From Gnetum montanum (lineage: Eukaryota; Streptophyta; Gnetopsida; Gnetales; Gnetaceae), in NCBI GenBank assembly GCA_015680685.1, contig MNCI01002813.1, positions 1,074,048 to 1,138,047 on the forward strand: a stretch of DNA of 64,000 nt, read 5' to 3'. Made by a program: the position numbers and the translations under genes. Positions 54,400-64,000 of this stretch are shown here, piece by piece. Positions within the stretch are counted from its first letter, which is position 1. Every line of letters starts with the position of its first letter. The notes beneath the pieces are model-generated. The model did not search any database, was not told the DNA's origin, and saw only the letters and a program-made list of their open reading frames with translations.

Positions 54400-57160
54400 A
54401 AATAGGTCAAAACAAAACAAATAAAGCTTGATGTAGTCTTTATGTTCCAAGTGGTGATGGCTTCTCCACTAGCCTCTTTCCCTTATCATTGAGCTTCTAA
54501 AAATGACATTTATTTAGTAGTTCTCATAGCTTCTATTTTTCATTGGATCATGTACCATCCAAAAAAATTCAACAATGTTTGCTAGAGTTAGTACTTCTCA
54601 AGGACACAACAACTAGGGAAACATCTTGTTGGCTTTCATGTATCATGTTGAAAACTACCTTCACTCTTCTTCAAAAGCCCTAGATATTTTTCTTAGTTCT
54701 TGGTAATGATTCATTCTTCTAAGCAAGGTTGCTGCTACATCATTCTAATTCTAGTAGCTAGCTTTAATCACTTATAGCTTAGAGTTTGCTATGTAGAGCT
54801 TCTCTTGTATGTCCTTTTTATCTATAAACTCCTTCTCATACCTTGCATAAACAACAATCACTTGCTAGTCTAGTTTCATTCTAGAACTACCTACTATTAA
54901 CATGGCTAAGTTAGTGTATCAGAGTTTTGTTAATATCATGTACTTTGTTATATCTTCAATTTACATATCTTTATTCTTGATTTTAGCTTAGTGTACATGG
55001 GAAAGATTGCCCAAGATGGATTGCAATTTGGAATTTTTTTCATTGATCTACTTGTACATTCCCACTAGATCTCTAAAGTGTTTCTTTAACCATTCATGCT
55101 TTTTAGCTTCATTTTTGCATATGCTAATTTTGATTGCTGATTTTTGATGTACAACATGAGCTTCTTCCATAAATAGGGTTTTGTTTTCTCTAGCCAATTT
55201 TCTGATATCAAACTCAACATGAGCAAATTGCTCTCTCAACTAATGAATATTCTTTTCTAGCACATTCTTTTACTTTTCTATGTTTGTCAACCTTACATTT
55301 TCCATAGCAATTCTCTTGTTTTCTTCTTCAATTACAATTAGGACTTTAGCATGCACATATATCTAGGCATCTACCACTGAAGTGTTCCATACTGCCTTCT
55401 CTTTCTCAATATTCATTTATGCATATTTGATCATCAATTAGTCAATTTCTTCATTCATAAATTATTCTAGCTAGTCAAGTGCAATGTAATGTGCAAGGTC
55501 TTACCTTTCTGCTCTTAGTGCAACTAATTACTCTTATAACCTCTACACTTTATTTTAAGCATGTTGCATTCTAGTTTCAGCCATGACCAACTTTCCCTTT
55601 ATTGAAATTAGTTCTAACTGAACTATAGTGATATCATTGGGGATATCAAAGAGATTTGCATTACTTGTCCTATTTGCAGTAGTTGGTTTATTTTGTCTTC
55701 ATGATTTTCTTGGGCCATGAAAGTTCTGGCTATCGTTTCTACATCTCTTGCTCTAATAATATTAACTAGTGGCATAATAAGAACATTAAAGGATTCTTTT
55801 ATATGATCAGTGATGAATTTAGTTTTTTTTATTAAATCTTGATGTCGTATTACTACTCATATGGCTTCTCCTTCTATTTCCAACATCACTTGAAAAGATG
55901 TAGCATTCCCAGAGATTTTTTGTATCAAATCTTCATCCTCTCCTAATTGTAATGAGGCTTGGCTACTTGCAGATCCTATTGATATTATAGGATTATTAGG
56001 ATTTTCTTGCACTCTATACATGCTTAAGACTTCTCGGCTTCCCAAAATTATTATCTCATGAATATGTAGTAAATGGCTCATCAAGGGTCTATAGTTATGT
56101 TGTGATAGAAGAGCACTTTTTCCTAGTCTATTGGTGGATAGTATTGATCCACTGGGCCCTACTTGTTTCTTTCTTATAGCTAGAATGTTTTCTACCAATG
56201 TAGGCATTGCTAGTCCCTTCGTGCCTACTAGTTTTTCAACTTGATCTTTCTTTGGCAACACTAGTTTATAAAGTTTAGCATAAGAGGCATTTTAGGCTTT
56301 GCAAAGTACATCATTAGTATAGCCCAATATTCTAGCTTGTTGACACAATCTTCTAATGAGACAAGGAAATGGTAGAGTAAATTTCCCTATCTTCTTCTCC
56401 TCAAATATTCTTTGGATTTTCAAAAATAGCAAATGAGCTATGTTTTCCTTGAATTCCCCATTGAGATTATGCTTCCTCTCATGAAATAGGTGAAAATTTT
56501 GTTTAGTCTTTTTGTTGGAAATAATTGATATGTCTCAATTTTGAAGTAAATTTTCTCAGCTATGGAGAATCTACTGTACTCTTTTTCACTTACTCCATAG
56601 GCCATATGTAGCCATAATTCTCTTTCGTTTATGTTAGACTTGGTAGATATTTGGGAAATGTTGGATCTGATGTTTGAATTATTCCATGTCTTGATTATTA
56701 TCTCAATTGAGTATGGCACTATGATCCCCTCTACTTTTATAGTAGCATCATCGTGTTTATTCTTCTAGAATTAATAAACTTCTCCCAAGTACCATTCACC
56801 ATTACTTAAGATGATGGCCAACAAAGGAAATGCTTGTAATTTTTCATGAACTTCAACAAGAGAAAAATTCATGAATGATCAAAAATTCAATTCCAATAAG
56901 ATAGTGGACATGATGGACTTCTCCTAGATGACTTGAAGACACTTATTTGAGAGTGTAAGACATTATCCTTGCTTAGGAGCAGGTGGTGCCTTAGCTTTTA
57001 CCTACCCAAATTGTCCTATTATAGGTGTGGGTTGATGGATGTTGTAGGACCAAGCCTCTTACTCTACAGGAGGAGTCTATTCTCTAGTTCTTCCTCTACC
57101 TTTTCCCTTGAGCATTTTCTTCCTTGGTTATTAAGGTCCTTCCACTTTGGATTTCTTGGG
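54400..57160 (-). pseudogene. E5 long 3' ORF (env position), coiled-coil protein
   Basis: It begins near 57160-57115. LLELNFxSFMNF (x = stop) and AIILSNGEWYLGE (56900-56790) are shared with E1, E2 and E4. LHMAYGVSEKEYSRF and AEKIYFK (56625-56540) match E4. VEKLVGTKGLAMPTLVENIL (56260-56180) resembles LVGTKQPILDIFDLLENI in E1, and SGNATSFQVMLEIEGE (55915-55865) matches FGNATAFLVRLEEGE there. The coiled-coil part at 55239-55048 (LARENKTLFMEEAH, QKSAIKISICKNEAKK) matches E1 near 16045-16145. No signal peptide or membrane segment is seen. Confidence 0.75.
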
Positions 57161-59340
57161 ACGAATATGTAATCATGAATAGTTTTGTGATTACCCAATT
57201 AATTCAAAAAAAAACCTCTATGGTTCATAACCCTTCCTTGAATTCTTAGGTTTGATTAAAATCATTTCCTAATGTCAACTTTGCTTCTAATTGGAAATGC
57301 AGACTTAGAAAAATTTGTAAGTTGAATAAATACTTCTACAAGAAAAATATTTAATTGAAGAATTTTCTAATATTTACAAACAAATTTATCCTTTATTAAC
57401 TATTACAATCATTAATTTTTTGTTTGAAGTATGTGGTTATTTGGAAACAATCGTTAAGTTTATTAGCCATTGTCAGGTTAGAATATAATCATCTCTTATT
57501 ATTCTTACCCTTTGTTCTTCCAAGTGTTAGAAAACTTTTATGTGATTTGTATAAACTGCATGTAGTACTCTCCCCCTTGACCAATTTAATCACTTTGTGA
57601 CCAAAAGAAAACAAAAATGACTTAAATTGAAGTTACGGTAAGAAAGATATAGATCTCTAAATCTTAGAGATCATAAAAACAACATGAACTCCATACATCT
57701 GAAACGAAACAATGATAAAAATTTTCTAACATCTCACAAGTATATATATATATATATATTGGCGATACATTATAGATACAGCATCATGGATGCAATATCA
57801 CGGAGGCTAATACATAATATCTATGATATCACCATGAAAATTTTCAATGTTTTGTGATATTTTTTATGGAAAAATGGATAAAATAGAGAGCTTAGAAGGT
57901 TCAAAGATGATCTAAATGGTTCTTCATCACATGTGATGCTTAGAATGTAAGAATTAATCATTAAAAGTGTGTGGAAAAGCATTTTTTGGCAAGGTAAGTC
58001 AATTAAGATTTTTGAAAATGGTTGGTTAAAATTTTCAAATATGTTAATAAAGATGAGTATTTAGGGAAATAAAATTTATCATATAAGTGTTATATAAGCA
58101 AAATATGATGTAGAATTAATCATCAAGTATGAAGCACAAGTGTTATACAAGCGGATCCTTCCCAAAGTGGGCTCTAGCCCTTAGTGCCTTTGTATAATCA
58201 CACCTACAAATGTCCATAGGCACTCAAGAAGTTGAATGTAAAACATACTTGTATTCAAAAACACATATGTTAGTATCTCCCCAATAAGAAAATAACACTA
58301 TCTTAGATAAAACCATCAAATTATGATTGTATATAGCAATGAGATGAAATAATAATAGTAGGGATTGTAGAAAATGGGATGTAAGGTTTATTACCATAGG
58401 CATAACAAACTCTATGTATGATGCATGGTTAAAATGATCATCAGTCCTTTCGTCTAATATCCAAACCAAGTCCATATCACTTACTAGTGATATTTCATTG
58501 TATCATCTTAAAACTAACAGCCACAAAACTATCATAGCTATAAGAAGTATTAACACTTGGCAATGAAGTACAAGGAAGCAATTTATTAATGCAATTTATT
58601 CTAAAGGAGACTTGTTCATTGGAAAAAGGAGTATTTTTAGGAATGGGTAACATGTATTTCTAGTTAAACTCTCAAAAAATTTTATTATGTATATTTATTA
58701 AGTTATTAGTATGTCAACCTTACTAGAGGACTACCTTCAAGCATGGATAACATCTTTCCAATGACATGGTAAGGTAGTACTTATTTCTTGAAGATACTTC
58801 CATTTTTAATTAGAACTCAAGTAAATAATATAGCTTAACAACAAGATAAGATTTATAGCATTAGCTTTAGAGAATCTACAAATCCCTTTGATGTCACACC
58901 ATTTTCATTCCTACTTGGTCTTTCACTTCTCTATCTAGGCATAATGATCACAAGTTTATTTTAGTTTTATTGTGAAAATAATGTCATTATGTCTATGGTA
59001 AAAACCTCTAATTATTGAAAATGAGTGGATGGATAATGTGATCTCACTGTATATGCAATCAATCCTTTAATGATTTCATAACATAAGGAAAAATTCTTAT
59101 TATTCTAACTACATATTTTTTTATAATTTTACACTTTATTAGAAAAATAAAAAAAGGTATGTACATGAAAAATAGTAAAAATTACTAAAGAATGAGAAAT
59201 ATGTAAGAAAGGAAAGACATATAAATAATTTGAAAGATATTAAAGAATGAAAAATGATTAAGAAATGGGTAAAGTGTAAAAGAATGCAAAAGATATCAAA
59301 GAATGTAGAAATTAGTAATAAATGTAAAAAGTATAAAAGA
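57161..59340 (-). other. E5 spacer between pol and the 3' ORF
   Basis: About 2.2 kb of AT-rich non-coding DNA, like the E1 and E2 spacers in place and size. It contains the U3-like motif and TA repeat at 57741-57836. The rest shows no gene. Confidence 0.65.
57741..57836 (-). promoter_or_regulatory. Internal U3-like motif and TA-rich box upstream of the E5 3' ORF
   Basis: On the minus strand GGTGATATCATAG (57834-57822) and AGATATTATG are followed by TGATATTGCATCC and then a (TA)n tract at 57741-57760. The E5 LTR U3 has CTATGATATCATAG, sharing the 11-mer TGATATCATAG, before its own TATA-like box. The spacer motif is therefore of the B type, not the GAGGCCTC type found in E1. Confidence 0.5.
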
Positions 59341-59359
59341 AGCTTTTGTGCCTAAGTGT

Positions 59360-60560
59360 CCTAGGTGACACCCCCACAACTATCATCAAAAGTAGAAACT
59401 TGGAATATTGAATAAGTAATAAATGGTCTAGTGTACAAGGTAGAATCTTTAAAGGAATAGGAAAAGTTACAAAATGGTTTTACCTATTAAATATTGACAA
59501 GGATAAGTCTCTATGGGTTCATTAGGTGATAAATTTGTATGACCTAATTGGTATGTAACATGGATGGTATAAGATCCTTCTCATAAGGTTTGAAACTTAG
59601 TCTTTTATGGAACATGGTTTAAGTATGATAAAGGACTTTATCTTCAAGCTTAATAGATACTTATCTAATTTTGATGTCATGTATATATTTGGAATACTTT
59701 TTATGAATTTCATTACTCATTTGATATATTAGTTGATTTTTATCTAAAATATTGAGATTCATTAATTGTTCCTTTTAAGCTAAGTCTAGGTCTAGGTCAA
59801 GTGTGCTAGCAATTATAAGGGTATTTAATTCTTCTTGGATTGGTAGAGTAGAAAATCTACCATAAACTAACTCATATGGTGAATACCCTATAAGAAGTTT
59901 CCATGTTGATCTATATACCCATAGAGCATCATTAAGTTTAATGCTCTAGTCCTTCCTATATTGACTAATGATTCCAGTTAATATTCTTTTGATTTCTCTA
60001 TTAGTCACATTAGCTTGACCATACACTTGGGGGTGATAAGGTGTAGTTAGTTTATAGTTGACCCTAGGTTGTTGTATCATCTTCTTAAATGTAGCTACAA
60101 TGAAATGAGTCTCATTTTTTGATATTAGCATGTGTTGTACTCCAAATTTGTTTATAATGTGTTGTTCAAAGATCTTTGTAACTATTGTGGCTATGAAATC
60201 CTTAACTATAGCTACTTCTACCCACTTAGTGCAGCAATAAAAAACCACTATAATGTAATAATTTCCATTCTACATCGATGTAATCAGCCCCATAAAGTCA
60301 ATTCCACATATATCAAAGGATTCCAATGATTATATCCATTGTTATGGTCCTTCATTTCTGGTAGTCAATCATCCATCTCTTTAGCATCTTACACAAGATT
60401 CTACAAATCGATGTGCATTCCTAAATATGGTAGGAAAAAAGTATCCTACCATCATCAATTTTAGTATTGTCTATCATCCCACATAGTGAATACCACATGG
60501 TCCTTCATGCACATATTGCAAGACTCTTTTTTGATTTTCTTCTGGAATACACCATCTTAT
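59360..60560 (-). pseudogene. E5 integrase
   Basis: The zinc-finger region is weak (60560-60340). The core is well kept at 60300-59946: YCCTKWVEVA-like, FEQHIINKFGVQHMLISKNE (D to K at the usual FDNG), THFIVATFKKM, TPYHPQVYGQANVTNREI (usual NGQVEVTN, acidic residue lost) and GIISQYRKD. Beyond a stop come LNDALWVYRSTWKLLIGYSP and YELVYG. The C-terminal part near 59600 has LEDKVLY. It is inactive by stops and by the lost acidic residues. Confidence 0.8.
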
Positions 60561-60779
60561 CAACCCATCAACATATATCTTGTAAAGGTCTCCATTAAAT
60601 TCCATATATTTTTTTTACTTCATGGAGAAACTATTCTTTATGCTTCTTATCCCATTCAATAGGAAGCTCTTGTATGAATAGATATGTTATGTAATCGGTT
60701 TTCCATAACTTTACTATTAATTCTTTAACCATTTCTATCTTTGTAAATGAATTCTCATCAAAAAATTGGTCTGACAATG

Positions 60780-61330
60780 GTTCTTCATTTTATTGAGGTT
60801 TCCACTTTAATCTTCACAAGTAATCAACTATAACATTTTCAATTCCTCTTTTTTCAACCATCATGATGTCAAATTCTTATAAGATGATGAGTCATCTTAT
60901 TACTCTTAGACTTACCACTAGTTTATTCATTAGAAACCTGATGACACTATGGTTAGTATGGACATAGATGGGGTGCCCAAGCACATAATCTCTAAACCTT
61001 TTAAGGGAGTATACCACATCCATAAGCTCTTTTCCTGTGATGGTATAATTAAGTTGTGCACTAGTGATTTTGCGACCAACGTAGTGTATGTAATAAGGTT
61101 TTTTCTTATCATTGGTTAAGTCAACAATGCTCCCAAAATGTGGTTTGAAGCATCTTTCATAATGTGGAAAGGCTTGGAATAATCTAAAGCTTGGAGAATC
61201 GGTATCTCGATTATTTTCTATTTTAGGATATCAAATGCTTTGTCACATTATTCTAACAACTCAAACAGTGCATACTTCTTTGTTAGTTTAACGAAAGTTT
61301 TGCAATCTTTGAGAAATTTTTAATGAATCT
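60780..61330 (-). pseudogene. E5 RNase H
   Basis: Decayed RNase H between RT and integrase. It is recognisable from the KKYALFELLE-, YYIHYVGRKIT- and VHTNHSVIRFLMNK-like readings in several frames (about 61290-60910). Order and spacing agree with E1 and E3. Frameshifts are frequent. Confidence 0.6.
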
Positions 61331-62350
61331 TTTATAGTATTTTTTTGGCCAAGAAATGATCTAATATCTTTAACTATTTATGGCCTTTAAGTGATGGTCT
61401 AAATAACTCTAATATTTTTTGAAGCTACCTTAATTCCTTTATAAGATATCTTATGTCCTATAACTATGTCGTCTTGGACCATTAAATGGCCCTTTTACCA
61501 ATTCATCTTCAAATTGTTATAACATATCTTTTCAAAACCTTCTTTCAGTAGTCCAAGGCTTATTTGAAGTTGGGCCCATTTTTGAAAGATCATCCATGAA
61601 TACTTCAACTCCATTTCCAATCTATTTTTAGGAGATGATATGTACAAGTCACTAGAAAGTGGCAGGAGCATCACATGGGCCAAAGGACATTTCCCTATAT
61701 GCAAACATTCCTCATGGACTAATGAACATTGTTTTCTCTTGATCTCCTAGTGTGATATGGATTTGATTGTATTCAAAATATCCATCCAGAAGCTATAGTA
61801 CTAATGTCCTACAATGGTATCCATGACTTGGTCAACAAAAGATAAAGAGAAATGATCTTTAAATGTTGCCATGTTTAACAATCAAAAATTGATAGAGATC
61901 CTCCACTTGTACTCCTTCTTTAGAACAATGACCGATGAACTAACCCATCCATTGATGTGATTGGATAGATGAGCCCAACCTTTAATAATTTCTCCAACCC
62001 TTGTTTGACAACTTCTTTCAATTTGGGGTTCAATCTTCTTTGAGGTTGGCAATGTTGTTTAATGGTTAGATCTATGGAGATTTGATGTTGACAGATGCAT
62101 AGATCAATGCTAATGATCTCATCATAAGATCATGCATATGTAATTGGTCATTTTATCACCACTTCCAATAGTTTTTTCTTTTGTTCTTTATCAAGATTGG
62201 AATTTATGATTACCAATTTCTTATTATTTAGGAAAGCATATTTAGGTGCATCCTATAGGGCTTTTAGTTCTAGTAGTTCTAGTTCATACCTTTCTAGTAT
62301 CTATAACTATCCTCATTTAATGTCTTTCTCTTATTGTGATTTAGTATAAG
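61331..62350 (-). pseudogene. E5 reverse transcriptase with upstream linker
   Basis: The linker gives LELLELKAL-like and KYAFLNNKKLVI-like readings (62290-62200). RT reads HQWMG (site of SPLIIL in relatives), then LLDGYFEYNQIHITLGDQEKT, MFAYREMSFGPCDAP and GVEVFMDDLSKMGP (about 61610-61575). The catalytic FMDD is intact although frames are broken around it. ATLKDHFSLSFVDQV-like sequence is near 61870-61830. Confidence 0.75.
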
Positions 62351-62589
62351 AAGGTTGTCTTCATAATTGTTCTAACTTATCTATTTCTTCAACATAGGCA
62401 CTCATGATCTTGTCCACTAGTTCCATGCATATGTTAGATTCTACCACTAGATACCTTCTTATCTAATGGCTGCCAAATATAGACATTATTTTAGACACAT
62501 GTCTTCAACACATCTATTGCATGTTGTGATATCATCATATGTTGTCCATATTTTTTGCATATAATTACACACATGATCATTATATGTGA

Positions 62590-62970
62590 TACATGAAACT
62601 CTACATCATTCAATAACTCTAGCTTCATCTTTCATGGAAATTTCTAAGGATAAGTCTCTAATTTTGAGCTTAGCATCCATAGTGCTAAGCCATGCTTTTC
62701 CCATAATTATAGAGAATTCCCCCTTATTCTTCCCCACATATATGACAAAAAAATTGACAAGATAAGACTAGCCACTTATTAAAGTAATCACATCTTCCAC
62801 TTATCCAAGTGGAATAGCAATTTACTAATATACTAGCTCTAATCAAATTTTACTATTCTTTACTAAAGGGAGATTCCAAGCCTTATACATGTCTTTTGAG
62901 ATGAGGTTCACTCCTAACCTAGAATCTAATAGAGCCTTACATGGTTTGTGTTCTACTATTTGGAGATAGA
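62590..62970 (-). pseudogene. E5 aspartic protease region
   Basis: CKALLDSRLGVNLISKDMYKA (62940-62880) is the putative active-site segment. It is followed by SGxSYLVNFFVIYVGKNKGE, FSIIMGKAWLSTMDAKLKIR and DLSLEISMKDE (x = stop). The match to E3 is close along its length. Confidence 0.7.
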
Positions 62971-63633
62971 CCAATGGACTTCATGGATCTATTTTTTTCT
63001 TGGAAAGTGCTCTTTCTTTGATCTAGTATGTTACTATCTATGTGAGAATGACAATTATTAAGTTTTTTTCAATAGATGTTGGAAGCATAGCCTTTTCCTA
63101 AGGATTTTGTGTGGAAGGAATAGAATTAGATGAAATCCCCATCCTTTGAATCTTTTCTAGGCTTACCCGAAAAAAGGAACATTCCTTGGATCTTGGTTCA
63201 CTTTTCATAACATCCTCTTATGTGGTGACTACCCTAGTAACACTCTTTTAGTATGGTTGTGTTGACAGTTCTCCTTGTATGACTAGTGGCAATACTAGTG
63301 GTAGTGGATTAGAAGCTTGGAATGAGAAACGTGTTGCTCATTAGCGTGTGTAAGAATTCAAATCCACATGTAGTGGATCTATGGTAATCTAGTGGATAGT
63401 AGGGAGAGGAAGTGTGGACAAAAGTATTTCCATGATATATAGGACATTGTACATAGTATCCATAGGGATCAGGCTACCTATATATACATTGCTACCTTGG
63501 TTGTGGCATCCCTCATGCTTGTGGTTGTTGCCACTATTGTTGGTATTATTCCTACAATTGAGGATAAGCCCCGCTTAAATAATATGATTGCTTGTAGGCC
63601 TATTTAAAATTACCTAGCTAATAAGATAACCAT
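62971..63633 (-). pseudogene. E5 gag tail and linker to protease
   Basis: Pro/Ser-rich decayed sequence, equivalent to 40016-40687 in E3. The CLPTIVEKNL-like piece near 63080 is shared with E3. Confidence 0.45.
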
Positions 63634-64000
63634 CTAGGTTTTCTTTTTTTTTAGAAACTTTGGATTGACTACGTATGCCATGGACTCTTGTAAGTGGGCC
63701 ATAGTAGGGAAACATCGTTTAGGTTGTTCATATTGGCACACTTTACATCCTTCATCATCTTCTAAAATGGAGTCCATTACTTCCTCCATTGTAGTAATGT
63801 TTCCTTTACTTTTGTAGTTTTCACATCCATTGCCTTGTTTCTTTTTTTGGTTCTTACTTTTTTTGAAGTCTTGTTTGGTCCTATCCTCTACTATCTTTAG
63901 TGTTGTAGCAAACTTCACATCTACCAAATCCCACATTTTCTCTGTCTTTTTTGCAATGTCATTAACTAATTTCCAAATAGGTAGAATCTTTCATTGGGTT
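63634..64000 (-). pseudogene. E5 gag, C-terminal part (cut by the window edge)
   Basis: Open from the right edge: KILPIWKLVNDIAKKTEKMW matches KILPIHKLVNDIATKIEKI in E3. A Lys-rich part follows (KKSKNQKKKQGNGCENYKSK), then an acidic stretch (VMDSILEDDEGC). The Cys/His motif CKVCQYEQPKRCFPTMAHLQ (63740-63690) has His replaced by Gln. It ends in a Lys run. Confidence 0.75.

Larger units (their letters stand above)
53367..64000 (-). mobile_element. E5: B-type Athila-like element, minus strand, runs off the right edge
   Basis: Reading right to left: gag C-terminal part, protease, linker, RT, RNase H, integrase, about 2.2-kb spacer, long 3' ORF, polypurine-tract region and 3' LTR. Order, spacing and motifs equal E1, but it keeps the protease. 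The 5' LTR and the start of gag lie beyond 64000. All ORFs are broken. Confidence 0.88.

Noticed and set aside
57741-57760. The (TA)n tract as a plain microsatellite of no interest
   Set aside because: It is a microsatellite, but its place downstream of a U3-like motif matches the TATA-like position in E1 and E2, so it was kept within the regulatory entry.
1-64000. Search for tRNA, rRNA, CRISPR or operon-like structure
   Set aside because: None was recognised by eye. The content is a eukaryotic repeat landscape with no prokaryotic gene arrangement.

Overview
The window looks like intergenic DNA of a large, repeat-rich seed-plant nuclear genome, possibly a gymnosperm; the family content supports this but no diagnostic gene does. 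It is AT-rich and strongly depleted of CpG. Almost everything recognisable is a decayed retroelement: L1-type LINEs, and several nested copies of one Athila-like Ty3/gypsy lineage in both orientations. The only host-gene-like sequence is a broken plant subtilase (subtilisin-like protease) pseudogene. I found no intact host gene, tRNA, rRNA or CRISPR array.

Layout. 1-2.93 kb: the 5' part of an L1-type LINE on the minus strand (ORF1, then ORF2 endonuclease and the start of reverse transcriptase). 2.94-5.39 kb plus 18.09-18.93 kb: a large inverted repeat made of two opposed copies of the subtilase pseudogene. Its right arm is split by a 12.7-kb Athila-like element (E1, 5386-18091) with both LTRs and a matching 5-bp target duplication. 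18.9-26.3 kb: unrecognised sequence, the start of a minus-strand LTR, a gag-protease fragment (21.09-23.28 kb) and a decayed LINE ORF1 fragment. 26.3-28.1 kb: a B-type LTR, primer binding site and leader. 28.1-35.8 kb: the 3' half of an A'-type element (E2: spacer, long 3' ORF, 3' LTR), with a solo LTR (30848-32072) inside its ORF. 36.3-36.9 kb: an array of TGACTCATG-like motifs. 37.1-45.2 kb: a B-type element (E3: LTR, gag, protease, RT, RNase H, integrase) broken by a 1.15-kb insertion and then by E4. 45.2-49.7 kb: E4, which has LTR, gag and the start of the 3' ORF but no pol. 49.7-50.4 kb: a B-type LTR missing its U3. 50.4-53.4 kb: AT-rich DNA with a small LINE RT fragment. 53.4-64.0 kb: E5, a B-type element on the minus strand running off the right edge.

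How the parts relate. The Athila-like copies share an order of LTR, tRNA-Asp-type primer site, gag with a compact Cys/His motif, protease, RT, RNase H, integrase, a roughly 2-kb AT-rich spacer, a long coiled-coil 3' ORF, a polypurine tract and LTR. The most unusual feature is that the short palindromic repeat of the LTR U3 reappears inside the spacer, just upstream of a second TATA-like box ahead of the 3' ORF. The repeat differs between the A and B subfamilies, and the spacer copy changes with it. This suggests a duplicated U3-type internal promoter for the 3' ORF that evolves together with the LTR.
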